Part shown: positions 44,150 through 53,379 of the stretch, piece after piece
Position numbering within the stretch: position 1 is the stretch's first letter
Layout: each line of letters starts with the position of its first letter
Source: Fragilariopsis cylindrus CCMP1102
Lineage: Eukaryota > Bacillariophyta > Bacillariophyceae > Bacillariales > Bacillariaceae
Length of the DNA: 64,000 nt
Assembly (NCBI GenBank): GCA_900095095.1
Contig: FMBT01000359.1
Location: forward strand, 177,671-241,670
Reading direction: 5' to 3'
Notes under the pieces: generated by a model
Told to the model about the DNA's origin: nothing
Databases searched by the model: none
The model's input: only the letters and a program-made list of their open reading frames with translations
Made by a program: the position numbers and the translations under genes

Positions 44150-44524
44150 ACGCTCTACCATCGACCAGGATACGATGGCAGAGACAAGTCAAGTTTTACT
44201 CCTACTCTTGCTGTACCTAGCTCTGTTCCTAATCTTGATCCGAGTGACGCACCAAGTTCTGTTCTTAGTTTCAAACCGAGTTTGTTGCCCAATTCCATCC
44301 CAGGTCTCGGTCAAAGTCTTCCACCTAGTTCAGCGCTAAGTCTTTCGCCGAGCGCTGTACCTAGCTTTGTTCCTAATCTTGATCCGAGTGATGCACCGAG
44401 TTTGGTACCGAGTTTGTCGTCCAGTGCTGTACCAAGTGTCGTGCCCAATTCCATTCCAAATCTTGATCCAAGTCTTCATACCAAGTCTTTTACCTGGCTC
44501 AGTTACATGATTTTAGACGGTTGA
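44150..44524 (+). pseudogene. PSxxPS-repeat relic
   Basis: An open frame of repeated PS-x-x-P units (for example VPSSVPNLDPSDAPSSV, LSPSAVPSFVPNLDPSDAPS) with no ATG or signal peptide. Such repeats are common as linkers in secreted diatom proteins. Probably a fragment left from a longer gene. Confidence 0.55.
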
Positions 44525-44673
44525 TGTATCTAGCCCTATCTCTACTAGTCTTTTAGAATAGATAGTCGCGATCGATGTTTTTGTCATCGTCATTGTTATT
44601 TTCGTCATTGTTATCATCATCATTGTCATCATTATCATCGTCGCCATCGTCGTCGTTTACACTAATGTAGCAT

Positions 44674-44759
44674 CGATTCGATTTGATTTGATTTGATTTG
44701 ATTTGATTTGATTCGATTCGATTCGATTTGATTTGATTTGATTTGATTTGATTTGATTC
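44674..44759. repeat. (GATTT)n / (GATTC)n microsatellite
   Basis: Pentanucleotide array of about 17 units with a central GATTC variant block. It is preceded at 44,583-44,655 by an ATC/ATT-rich trinucleotide tract. Confidence 0.9.
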
Positions 44760-45014
44760 ATGGCCATTGTCAATGAGTCGTGGTGTCATAACGTCGTACT
44801 TGTACTAGCTAGGCGTAGTCTACAGTATTCAACAATATTATTATTGTTAATGCCACCGGTCCCTGTGCATAACATCTCTGGTTCAGAGTTGACGACAATA
44901 AAGACCTTGATTAGAAAAATCATTTGATATTGCTGTGAATATAATATCTCACAAAATCATAACGATCAAAATCAAAACAACTACGAAAATAATAATCAAA
45001 GAATAAAGACAAAA

Positions 45015-45332
45015 ATGAAGCCTTTTTTGAGTACCCTTTACCATTCCTTATCTCTGCTGTTTCTTGCAACGGCAGCTCTCGATTATCGTCCAAGTCCATA
45101 TCCCGACCATATTGAAAATTGTGATATATATTATATGGGCAATGACAATGATACTTGCAGTGCTAGTAACGCGACAGACGTAGGATATTTCAAATACGTT
45201 GATGTTACTAAACATGATGCAATGGAGCAATTAACAAAAATATTTACACCACCAACTAGAAATGAAACAGCAATGGCTGTACCATTTCCAAGGATGTTAC
45301 AAACTGCTGTAGCAGCTCCAAGGGTGGATGAA

Positions 45333-45364
<32 letters not shown>

Positions 45365-45556
45365 CCATCAACGGCACTGGAACGACTGCAAAACAGATTA
45401 GCAACTAAATCAGTACGAGACAGTGAACGGTCCGGTGGAATAAGAAATAAATCAGTGTGATTTCAACCAAATAGTGAAGGGCCCAGTGCATTAAGGACTA
45501 AATTATCGCAAATAGCTGAAGAAATTTTACCATATACCACAGGTACTAAAATTTGA
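45015..45556 (+). pseudogene. Truncated secreted-protein gene
   Basis: The ATG at 45,015 opens a signal peptide (LSTLYHSLSLLFLATAAL), then a segment with two Cys (NCDIYYMGNDNDTC) and an Asn run. The frame stops at 45,401, but the other frame after the AAC repeat reads on plausibly (RPSTALERLQNRLATKSV, later SQIAEEILPYTTGT) to about 45,556. There the sequence gives way to copia-related DNA. I do not recognise the family. Best read as the N-terminal part of a host gene, shifted in its AAC repeat and cut off by an insertion or rearrangement. Confidence 0.5.
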
Positions 45557-45753
45557 AAAGCTTTCAAAAAGAATCATAAAACCAAAAACAAACATCTAAA
45601 TGGTATAATTTCGTCATATAACAAGGATCGCGAGTACTACATGAGAGAGTATGAAGATGGCGATTCAAAGAAACAAAGAAGATAGAGTAGAAGGCACGGA
45701 CACAATGCACTTAATCCACAAGAAAGACATCCCCAAGAACAAGAAGATCACCT

Positions 45754-47047
45754 ATGCCTGATTTGTCAGTGAAATCCGGACTACAGAAAGCAGAAATTCA
45801 TCGTACAAGAATGACAGCTGGAGGAGATAGACTCGATGACTATGAAGGCAAGACAAGCACTGATACAGCAGAACTAGAAACGATCAAGATCCATATCAAC
45901 AGTACCATCTCAAGAGTAAGACAAGGAGCAGAATACTTATGTATTGACATTGGAAATATGTACTTGAACACGAAGTTACCATCACCAGAGTACATGCGAA
46001 TCCACATAGATCTTATTCCAGACGAAATACGACAAGAATACAACACTGATGCCTACACAGATGATAATGGGTACGTCTACATGAAGATAACAGGAGCAAT
46101 ATATAGTCTATCACAGTCAGGATACCTTGCCAACCAAGACCTAATCAAGAACCTAGCGCCATTCGGATACCATCCAGTAGAAAGAACACTAGGGTTATGG
46201 AAGCACAAAACAAGAAAAACTACATTCACACTGGTGGTCGATGACTTTGAAGTACAATACTTCAGCAAAGGAAGATGCAGACCACTTAATCAACGCAATC
46301 AAAGCCAATTATCCAGTAAAAGTTGATTGGACAGGATCCAAGTACATTGGAATTGATTTAGCATGGAATTATGACAAGGGAGAAGTAATATTATCGATGG
46401 AAGGGTATGTAATCAAAGCACTGAAAGATTTCTATACACAAGCAGAGCAATAGATGCACCACACACTCAACGAATTATGTATTGCAGCAACGAAAGGAAC
46501 CCAAGAAACACAAGATGCACTAGAATACTTCCTAAACTACTGTGCGACCCATCTGGAGGCAGAAATCATCTACAGGGCAAGCAATATGATCCTATCAGTT
46601 GACAGTGATGCAGCCTATCAAGTGGCATCAAAATCAAGAAGCAGAGCATCTGGCTACCACTACCTAGGCAACATGGATGGATTACTATTCAATGGAGCAA
46701 TTTTCATCTTAGCAAAGGTAATCAAAGCAGTGATGCAGTCAGCAGCTGAAGCAGAATGTGGCGCCTTGTACATGAATGCAAATGAAGCAGTACCAATGCG
46801 AACAACGTTAGAAGAATTAGGACACCCACAACCTGCAACACCAATGAGAACGGATAATAGCACAGCCGCCGATGGAATAATGAACAGAACAGTAAAGCAA
46901 AAAGCAACCAAGTCAATGGACATGAGATTTTACTGGTTACAGGACAGAGTTGAACAGAAGCAATTCAAAGTATTTTGGGCACCAGGGAACATAAATTTAG
47001 CAGCCAACAAGTGTACACAGGGCACTCCGGCCAATTTACCTATATGA
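45754..47047 (+). pseudogene. Decayed copia pol (RT and RNase H)
   Basis: RT pieces: EYLCIDIGNMYLNTKL, GAIYSLSQSGYLANQDL and VVDDF at the YxDD position (45,754-46,270), then a second frame with KYIGIDLAWNYDKGEV. RNase H (46,454-47,047) has DSDAAYQVASKSRSRASGY, AAEAECGALYMNANEA, and SMDMRFYWLQDRV. A stop at 46,451 and a frame change near 46,240 disable it. The sequence type differs from the two copia families at the left of the window. Confidence 0.85.
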
Positions 47048-47134
47048 AGAAGGCAAAAGCCCAAAAACTACACTGCAAGGGTGTGATGAGATACTCAAGT
47101 CACTAGCGCGCGGGACCAAAACCGTTACTCCGTC

Positions 47135-47350
47135 ATTAGTAAGTAAGCATTCAAATACAACAGCCCAGCCAGCCAGTTACCACTGGGTGAGCTATATCCA
47201 TTCAAACATACCCCATTTGAACCACTCGCTAGCACGGATTGCTAATCAAGTGAGTTAGCCAGTTGCAATAGGAAATAGCAACCCAGTTAGCTAAGATAGA
47301 TAGCTCATGATAACTTTACACATTAGTTGATAACCAAAGTACATACATTC
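47135..47350 (+). repeat. Diverged ~215-bp repeat, unit 1
   Basis: Aligns by eye with 47,385-47,460 plus 48,048-48,180, for example CACGGATTGCTAA / GACGGATTGCTAA and CAATAGGAAATAGCAACC / TAATAGGAAATAGCAACC. Uninterrupted copy. It may be LTR-derived since copia relics lie on both sides. Confidence 0.7.
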
Positions 47351-47384
47351 TATTGTAGCTCAACAGTTAGTCCGATTAGTCCGT

Positions 47385-48180
47385 TACCAGCCAGTACATT
47401 AAAGACCACAGCCCAGCATGACAGTTGCAACCAGGCGAGCCATACCCATTCACACATTAACAGGATTCAGGTTATGGCTCGGGGTGCCGAGCCACTTTTT
47501 GGGGTCAATTTTTTGTGGGGGTGTATTTCCCTCAAAAAATGGACCTATACCCCCCTATTGAGACACAGCGTGTCTCCGTTCAACAACGTGTGCTTTCTTA
47601 TTCAGTGAAAATACACGAAAAGTTCTTTGTATGGTCCGCACCTACAGCGTAATATCGGGCAATAATAATAAATCGGAAGAGCCCTCTGGGAAAATTCGCG
47701 AAGAGGTGCAGGAATTGAACCCGGCACGTGTAAAAGCGTGTGGAATATTCTAAGTGGTTTTCTGCACGATTTTTTTAAAATTTAAATACTCAAAATATTT
47801 GTATAGTCATACGAATCAACGTAACTACTGTTGTGGTCGAGTTGGCATTGCCCCACCGCGGTCGAATATATGGACGTTGGTTCGATTCTTGAATGCGTCA
47901 AATTTGCACGATTTTGCACTAGTATTTTTATCATTATCAGCTTCCAAAGATTTTCATCTTATTTTTGAAAATTTCTTCTTCAAATTAACGCGTGTTATTA
48001 ACACGCGTAAAATATTGCAAAATTCCTTATAACCTGAATCCTGTTAACCACTTGCTAGGACGGATTGCTAACCCAATGGGTTAAACAGGTGTAATAGGAA
48101 ATAGCAACCAAGATAAGATAGCTCACAGTAACTTTAGACATTAGTTTAATATCAAAGTATACTGTATCGTAGCTCAACAC
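47385..48180 (+). repeat. Diverged ~215-bp repeat, unit 2, split by an insertion
   Basis: Second copy of the 47,135-47,350 repeat. Its middle is interrupted by the 583-bp TIR element at 47,461-48,043, so unit 1 acts as a related empty site. Confidence 0.7.
47461..48043. mobile_element. 583-bp non-autonomous TIR element with TTAA duplication (piggyBac-like MITE)
   Basis: Perfect 15-bp terminal inverted repeats: CAGGATTCAGGTTAT at 47,461-47,475 and its complement at 48,029-48,043. TTAA flanks both ends (47,457-47,460 and 48,044-48,047), the duplication typical of piggyBac transposases. No transposase frame inside. Just inside the left end is a hairpin GGCTCGG-GGTG-CCGAGCC, and near the right end a palindrome ACGCGTGTT-ATT-AACACGCGT. 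It interrupts one copy of a local repeat, which confirms insertion. Confidence 0.88.
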
Positions 48181-48189
48181 AGCACAGAT

Positions 48190-48380
48190 GCTTACCGATT
48201 TCTTCACCAAGCCTTTACAAGGTGCCATTTCCTGAAAATTCAGGGCTGTGTTGCTTGGACACAAACACATGTGAACACCCCTTCCAATGTCCTTACAGAA
48301 CATTCGGCTCCATCTAAGGAGCGTGTCGGACAAGATATACCAAGAAGAGTTGTGAATGGAGCAGACGGACACACATATAT
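48190..48380 (+). pseudogene. copia RNase H C-terminal relic
   Basis: Reads MLTDFFTKPLQGA at about 48,187-48,227, the near-invariant end of copia RNase H, then a degraded tail with SKERVGQDIPRR in another frame (about 48,315-48,350). Confidence 0.75.
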
Positions 48381-49136
48381 TCAAAATTTAGTTTTCGGAA
48401 GATTTAGTGAAAAAAATTGTCGACTCAATCGACTAAACTCTTATTCCACCTGCGAAGGAATTTTTTTTCTAACGTTATTTTACGTCATTCCGTCGTCCGC
48501 ATGATAGATGTATCTGTACGCGCGCCTCTGAATTTTTTTTAAAATCTGCATTTTGTATAATTGGTTTCTTGATTCACATTTGAAAGAATTATAATATCCA
48601 GCCTTTTACGAGCAGTGATGATTACGATTGAAACGGATTGATGAATGAGAGCCTACATTTATTTAGACGACACATTGATATGCCCTCAGGGTTCATACGA
48701 GAATGACTGGCGATTTAATTAGCTTGAGCAGTAGTCGGAGTGCATAAGTACTTCAATATATATAGCTCGGGTCGATGGAATCGAATACGATTGAAGTAGC
48801 TTGAGAAGTATACATCGTAAAGTACTCCATAGCTCAGGCCTGTGAGTACATATTTTCAAAACAAAGTATTGGTTCTGATGAACAAAAATAGATTCTTCAC
48901 ATACCGCCTACCGTAGCCAATACCGCAAAAGCAAACTCCTGGTAATTTTGCGCGTTGAAAAAAAATTTAGTCTATGTTAGTCCAATTAGTTTACATCCCT
49001 GTAAAGTGTCAGGAACATCGACTGCAACCATTCGTAGAGCGACACCCTCAGCAATTGCGGTCTTTCCCACTGTTATAACGGGTCTTTATCCCATCGTAAC
49101 AAGAGACTAAAGGTTTACAGTGTGTATGGATATTAA
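48381..49136. other. Intergenic, no gene seen
   Basis: AT-rich; no reading frame with recognisable content. Confidence 0.5.
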
Positions 49137-50786
49137 TTGGAATCAACACCAGTAACAAAACGAAAAATGAGACCTAAAGAAAAAACTCCTGTGGCGACCC
49201 CCTTCTCACATAAAGCCCTCACTAAACGATACTTTCTGTGCATTGTTGTGCTTGCTGCACACGCTTTCAAAGCATCTATGCTGTTCAATCTAAGCATGCA
49301 AAGTTCCTTGTCCCCGCCAAATGATGAGCCAAACGTGCAAAAAAGATCAGCCCTCGGATCAGTCCTCAAACCAGTCCAGCAATCAGCTCACGGACCAGCC
49401 AACAGATCAGCCGTTGGACCATTACACCAATCAGCCAGCGAATCAGCCAACAGATCAGCCCTCGGATCAGTCCTCAAACCAGTCCATCGATCAGCCAACG
49501 GATCAGAGCCATGTGCTCTTCTTTTTTTTGGCCTTGCTAAAGAATTCAAATCTACCATCCTGCCATCAATTCAGAAACAAATTATTCAACATAACCAACA
49601 CTGTGATATCTTTCTCCATACATACAACACCACTGAAGTACCCTTAAATGTTCGAAATGGTGAAACAGGTTCGTCTCGCATGAATGTCGCAGAAGCATAC
49701 CTCCTCGTAACAAACAACAATGCCATTGATGTTGATGTTGATGATCATATCATCATTGAGTCTATAGATTCGTTTTACAACAAGAGAGAGCAAGATCTTA
49801 ACCGCACAAGAAAGAATTTCCATAAAATATTTTGGGGAGAATGTTGTGTGTCACACGATAATATGATAAAACAGTGGCATTCAATCGAAGGTGCATGGGA
49901 TCTAATGAGAGCCCATGAGAAGAAGATGCTCTTGCCATTGCATGATAATGCCACCAGCGGCAGTATACATACCAATGCTACATATTACAAACATGTGGGC
50001 ATTTTCCGGTCAGATGTCTTCTATATTACACCCATCAAAGTAAATGATGCAGTTGCTGTCATCCCAAGCTTTCATTCTAATTTTGGTTATTGCGATCGGC
50101 TATTCATTGGAGAATACAAATATGCAAGAATATGGGCATCAAAACGATTTGACTTCATACCAATTTTTGAGAATCAATACATGGATATTAAGAACGGTTA
50201 CCATTCGGAGACACTTTTGAAGAACATGCTAAATCATTATAAGGTACCTGTTGTAAAAGAGCAAATATGTTTCATGAGGGTCAGGGCTGGTCCAAGAATT
50301 ATGAAAGGAGATTGTGGCGAATATCCAGAGTTTAAAACTTTGGAGCAAAGAAACAAGATCCTTTCACAACATGTGGATAGTGCTTCTTCTACTATCACTA
50401 TAAAAGATATAAGCACTATTACAACGTCAACGACAAAGTCAAAAACGGCGACGACGACAATAAATGATTCTTCGTCGTTGAGTAGTGAGGACGATGTTGA
50501 TGATGATAATGATGATGCACCTTGTGTGGATAAAACTGGTACATTTAAAGTGAAGGGTATATCAGGTAATAAACTTACCTGTAAGAAAGTTAAGAAGAAA
50601 AATAAATGCAATGAAAAAGGAAAAAATGGTAAAAAATTATCAGAATTATGTCCAATCAGATGTAAAACATTTTGTGATGATGATGACAATGACAACGATA
50701 ATACTGCTCTCGGTGATAATACTGCGTCCGAGGAGTCGAATAACAATGTTGCTACTATTAACAGTCGCGAGCGGCTTTTGGTCTAA
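49137..50786 (+). CDS. Type II membrane protein, DUF7796-like glycosyltransferase candidate
   Basis: 549 residues, one exon. Basic N-terminus, signal-anchor at about 31-55, then a linker containing two copies of RSALGSVLKPV with neighbouring SA-rich units (12-nt DNA repeat). The globular domain runs from CALLFFGLAKEFKSTILPS (about 127) through HCDIFLHTYNTTE, QWHSIEGAWDLM, VGIFRSDVFYITPI and LFIGEYKYARIWASKRF to about residue 415. This pattern is what I recall for DUF7796-type proteins of diatoms and plants, thought to be glycosyltransferase-like. After an acidic Ser/Thr stretch comes a small Cys domain with six Cys (SGNKLTCKKVKKKNKC, CPIRCKTFC), ShK-like in spacing. Golgi localisation is inferred. 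Confidence 0.7.
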   Translation: MESTPVTKRKMRPKEKTPVATPFSHKALTKRYFLCIVVLAAHAFKASMLFNLSMQSSLSPPNDEPNVQKRSALGSVLKPVQQSAHGPANRSAVGPLHQSASESANRSALGSVLKPVHRSANGSEPCALLFFGLAKEFKSTILPSIQKQIIQHNQHCDIFLHTYNTTEVPLNVRNGETGSSRMNVAEAYLLVTNNNAIDVDVDDHIIIESIDSFYNKREQDLNRTRKNFHKIFWGECCVSHDNMIKQWHSIEGAWDLMRAHEKKMLLPLHDNATSGSIHTNATYYKHVGIFRSDVFYITPIKVNDAVAVIPSFHSNFGYCDRLFIGEYKYARIWASKRFDFIPIFENQYMDIKNGYHSETLLKNMLNHYKVPVVKEQICFMRVRAGPRIMKGDCGEYPEFKTLEQRNKILSQHVDSASSTITIKDISTITTSTTKSKTATTTINDSSSLSSEDDVDDDNDDAPCVDKTGTFKVKGISGNKLTCKKVKKKNKCNEKGKNGKKLSELCPIRCKTFCDDDDNDNDNTALGDNTASEESNNNVATINSRERLLV

Positions 50787-51986
50787 GACGCGGATGGTCC
50801 CCAGAAGATTCCCAGTCCAAAGGGAAGCAGGGATGAAAATACAGCAATCCATTCTGTATACTGTATATTACATACTATGATAGTATAATTACAGTATGTA
50901 CAGAGAACAAGAATTATAATGATGCCGGGGATGCAGTGTCAGGGATGCAGTGTCAACACCGGTGTCAATACCGGTGTCAAGACCGGTGTCACTAGATAGA
51001 ATACAGTAGTGTAGGAACCAAGATAGCACCAATCTAGTGAACTGGATCTTGTACTAGATAATACTGTATGAAGGAGAAGAGAAAAAAGGATCGCGAATTA
51101 CAGTCCTGCTAGATAATGCTAGTAGTGATGTAATTCGGACCAAAACCACACTTGTTCTCACAGTCTAGAAATACCAGAGATTGCATAAGGATATGGAATA
51201 GAACTTAAGCTAAACATAATAAGAAAGTTAATAAGACACAGACGTACACTTGTATTCATTTCGAAGCTAGTAAGAATAGACACTGTCCAACAACCTGGAA
51301 GAAAATCAACTAGTAGGGACCTACTATCAGTATTAGCCCATCATATTATATGCACAGCACAAAGATATAATAGCTAGTCATTTATAGATTAAAGTAGGAT
51401 ATAATATTCTCTCCTACTGTTTGTATAGTTTTCTCTATAGAAAACAAAGAAGAGGGATATTCCAACGTAGTTAAATGCATTGAATATTTATTATTTCTAA
51501 TACACAAAAGAGACGACGATAATAATACGTCGTATGCTGATGGATAATCGAATTCTCTCTTCACGGCTGTGTTGGTATAATGGACAATAAGTGGACAGGT
51601 ATAGTAATTATGGTTTCCTTTGCAACGCTCATTTATAGTAGTTTGTATCCGATCCGACTGATCGTTTATGCCATCAGTGAAACTGCTTCCGACGCTTTCT
51701 TTTTCAGATTCCTGAGCAATAGATCACGGGACTGGATATTTTTCAATCCTGTGAATTATACACGACTGAAAATGCTTAGCTTCTGTCCGTGATTAAGAAG
51801 TCTTGATATGTGTTTCCTTCCCGGATCACACAATTACTGTGAATACTGAATACACAAACAACATAATCCCTGGAACTAACTCAGTAGACTCACCCTCAGT
51901 AATAACAAGGCAGCGGTTGAACTGATAGTCTACCTTACAAGGAACAAGCAAGTACCGTCCTATTTCCTATAACGATAGTAGCAGCA
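50787..51986. other. Intergenic with short repeats
   Basis: Contains a small array of CCGGTGTCAA-type units at about 50,932-50,990. No supported gene; the 70-codon frame at 51,580 is not called. Confidence 0.55.
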
Positions 51987-53201
51987 ATGATTCTATCCCC
52001 GTTATCCTCTCTATCCTCGTTATCATCTGTGGGAGGTAGATTTTTTACAGCAACAACATTTCGAATGGGAAGTGTTAGAGGAACAACAAGGATGTGTTCC
52101 TTAGTTATCACGAATCATAACATACGACATATATCGTCGGCAACAACAGCAACAGCAACAACAACAACAACGACGACGACGACGACCAGCAACACCAACA
52201 CCACCACCGATGGAAAAAGACTGATTCGCCTTTCGAAACGTATGTCAGAATTGGATATGTTCAGTCGGAGGGAGGCTGATCGACTGATTGGTGATGGTCG
52301 TGTCTTCGTAGATGGAACGGCCGCAAAATTAGGTGAAAAAATATCGGGAGACTTGCAAGCTGATCGTATCGAAATCATCGATAATAATAATAATAATGAT
52401 AGTGCCAATATTAACAGTACGATTATAACGGCAGTGGTCTTGAACAAACCTGTGGATTATGTTTCGGCACAAGCCGAACACGGTCATCCTCCAGCGATAC
52501 GACTATTAACATCAGCGAATAGAATAAAACGAGGAAAAGAGGACGATGATGACGAACTAGAACAAGAACGTAAATATGAAAATGATCATCACAAGCGTTG
52601 GATGGGATTTGCACCCGCTGGTCGCCTCGATATTGATTCTACTGGGTTATTAGTATTCACTAAAAATGGAGTATTGGCAAAGAAACTGATCGGATCGTCG
52701 TCATGCGTTGAGAAAGAATACATTGTTGATGTAGAGAAAGCCATACAAGCAACAAAGCGTGAATACGCTATGGATCCGAACTTTTCTCTACCCTCTTTCG
52801 AACGGCGTTTTGATTTAACACATATCTTGCGTGGAGGCGAAACCTTGTTGGGGGATATTCGTCCATTAAAGCCGTGTCCACATATTAAATGGATCGTGAG
52901 GGGGAAAAGACTACGGATTACCCTAACGGAAGGTAGAAAACATCAAATCCGTCGTATGTGTCGAGAATTATTAGGATGGCAAGTTACTGGACTACAACGA
53001 GTACGAATCGGACCCATCAAATTGCCGTCGTCTTCTTCGTCGACGTTGTCAGATGAGAACTCTACCAACGAACACAACGCAAAGAAAAACAAAAGCAAAA
53101 GCAAAAGCAACAACTGGAGAAATAATATGATACCGGAAGGTTGCTGGAGACCATTAAGACAACAAGAAATAGAATCGCTACTGGCTAATTCTAATGAATA
53201 A
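51987..53201 (+). CDS. RluF/RsuA-family rRNA pseudouridine synthase
   Basis: 404 residues. N-terminal organelle-type presequence with a Thr run (about 52-67). An S4 RNA-binding domain follows at about 79-132 (RLSKRMSELDMFSRREADRL). The catalytic domain has GRLDIDSTGLLVFTKNG with catalytic Asp215, VEKEYIVDV and EGRKHQIRRM. The C-terminus reads GCWRPLRQQEIESL, as in bacterial RluB/RluF/RsuA enzymes. An internal low-complexity Asn/Asp segment and a Lys/Ser-rich tail are extra. It should isomerise a uridine in plastid or mitochondrial large-subunit rRNA; which one is unknown. Single exon, no frameshift. Tail to tail with the exonuclease gene. Confidence 0.9.
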   Translation: MILSPLSSLSSLSSVGGRFFTATTFRMGSVRGTTRMCSLVITNHNIRHISSATTATATTTTTTTTTTSNTNTTTDGKRLIRLSKRMSELDMFSRREADRLIGDGRVFVDGTAAKLGEKISGDLQADRIEIIDNNNNNDSANINSTIITAVVLNKPVDYVSAQAEHGHPPAIRLLTSANRIKRGKEDDDDELEQERKYENDHHKRWMGFAPAGRLDIDSTGLLVFTKNGVLAKKLIGSSSCVEKEYIVDVEKAIQATKREYAMDPNFSLPSFERRFDLTHILRGGETLLGDIRPLKPCPHIKWIVRGKRLRITLTEGRKHQIRRMCRELLGWQVTGLQRVRIGPIKLPSSSSSTLSDENSTNEHNAKKNKSKSKSNNWRNNMIPEGCWRPLRQQEIESLLANSNE

Positions 53202-53379
53202 TATGCTATACTTTGCTTATGTTTACATTCTATAGAAAATTAGTGTAATAAAATCAAACTCAGTTCTTATTTTTTCAGCATTTTTTATATAAAGGTTTTT
53301 TTCATGTTGGATTTTCTCATTGTCATTTGGTATATATTCATCTTACAGCGACACATATTACTCTACTGCGTTCAGATAA

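Noticed and set aside
44583-44789. Pentanucleotide array considered as a CRISPR or minisatellite gene
   Set aside because: Pure 5-bp units without spacers; a simple microsatellite.
49321-49647. SDQ/NQP repeat frame of 108 codons
   Set aside because: Out-of-frame reading of the 12-nt repeat in the glycosyltransferase-like gene.
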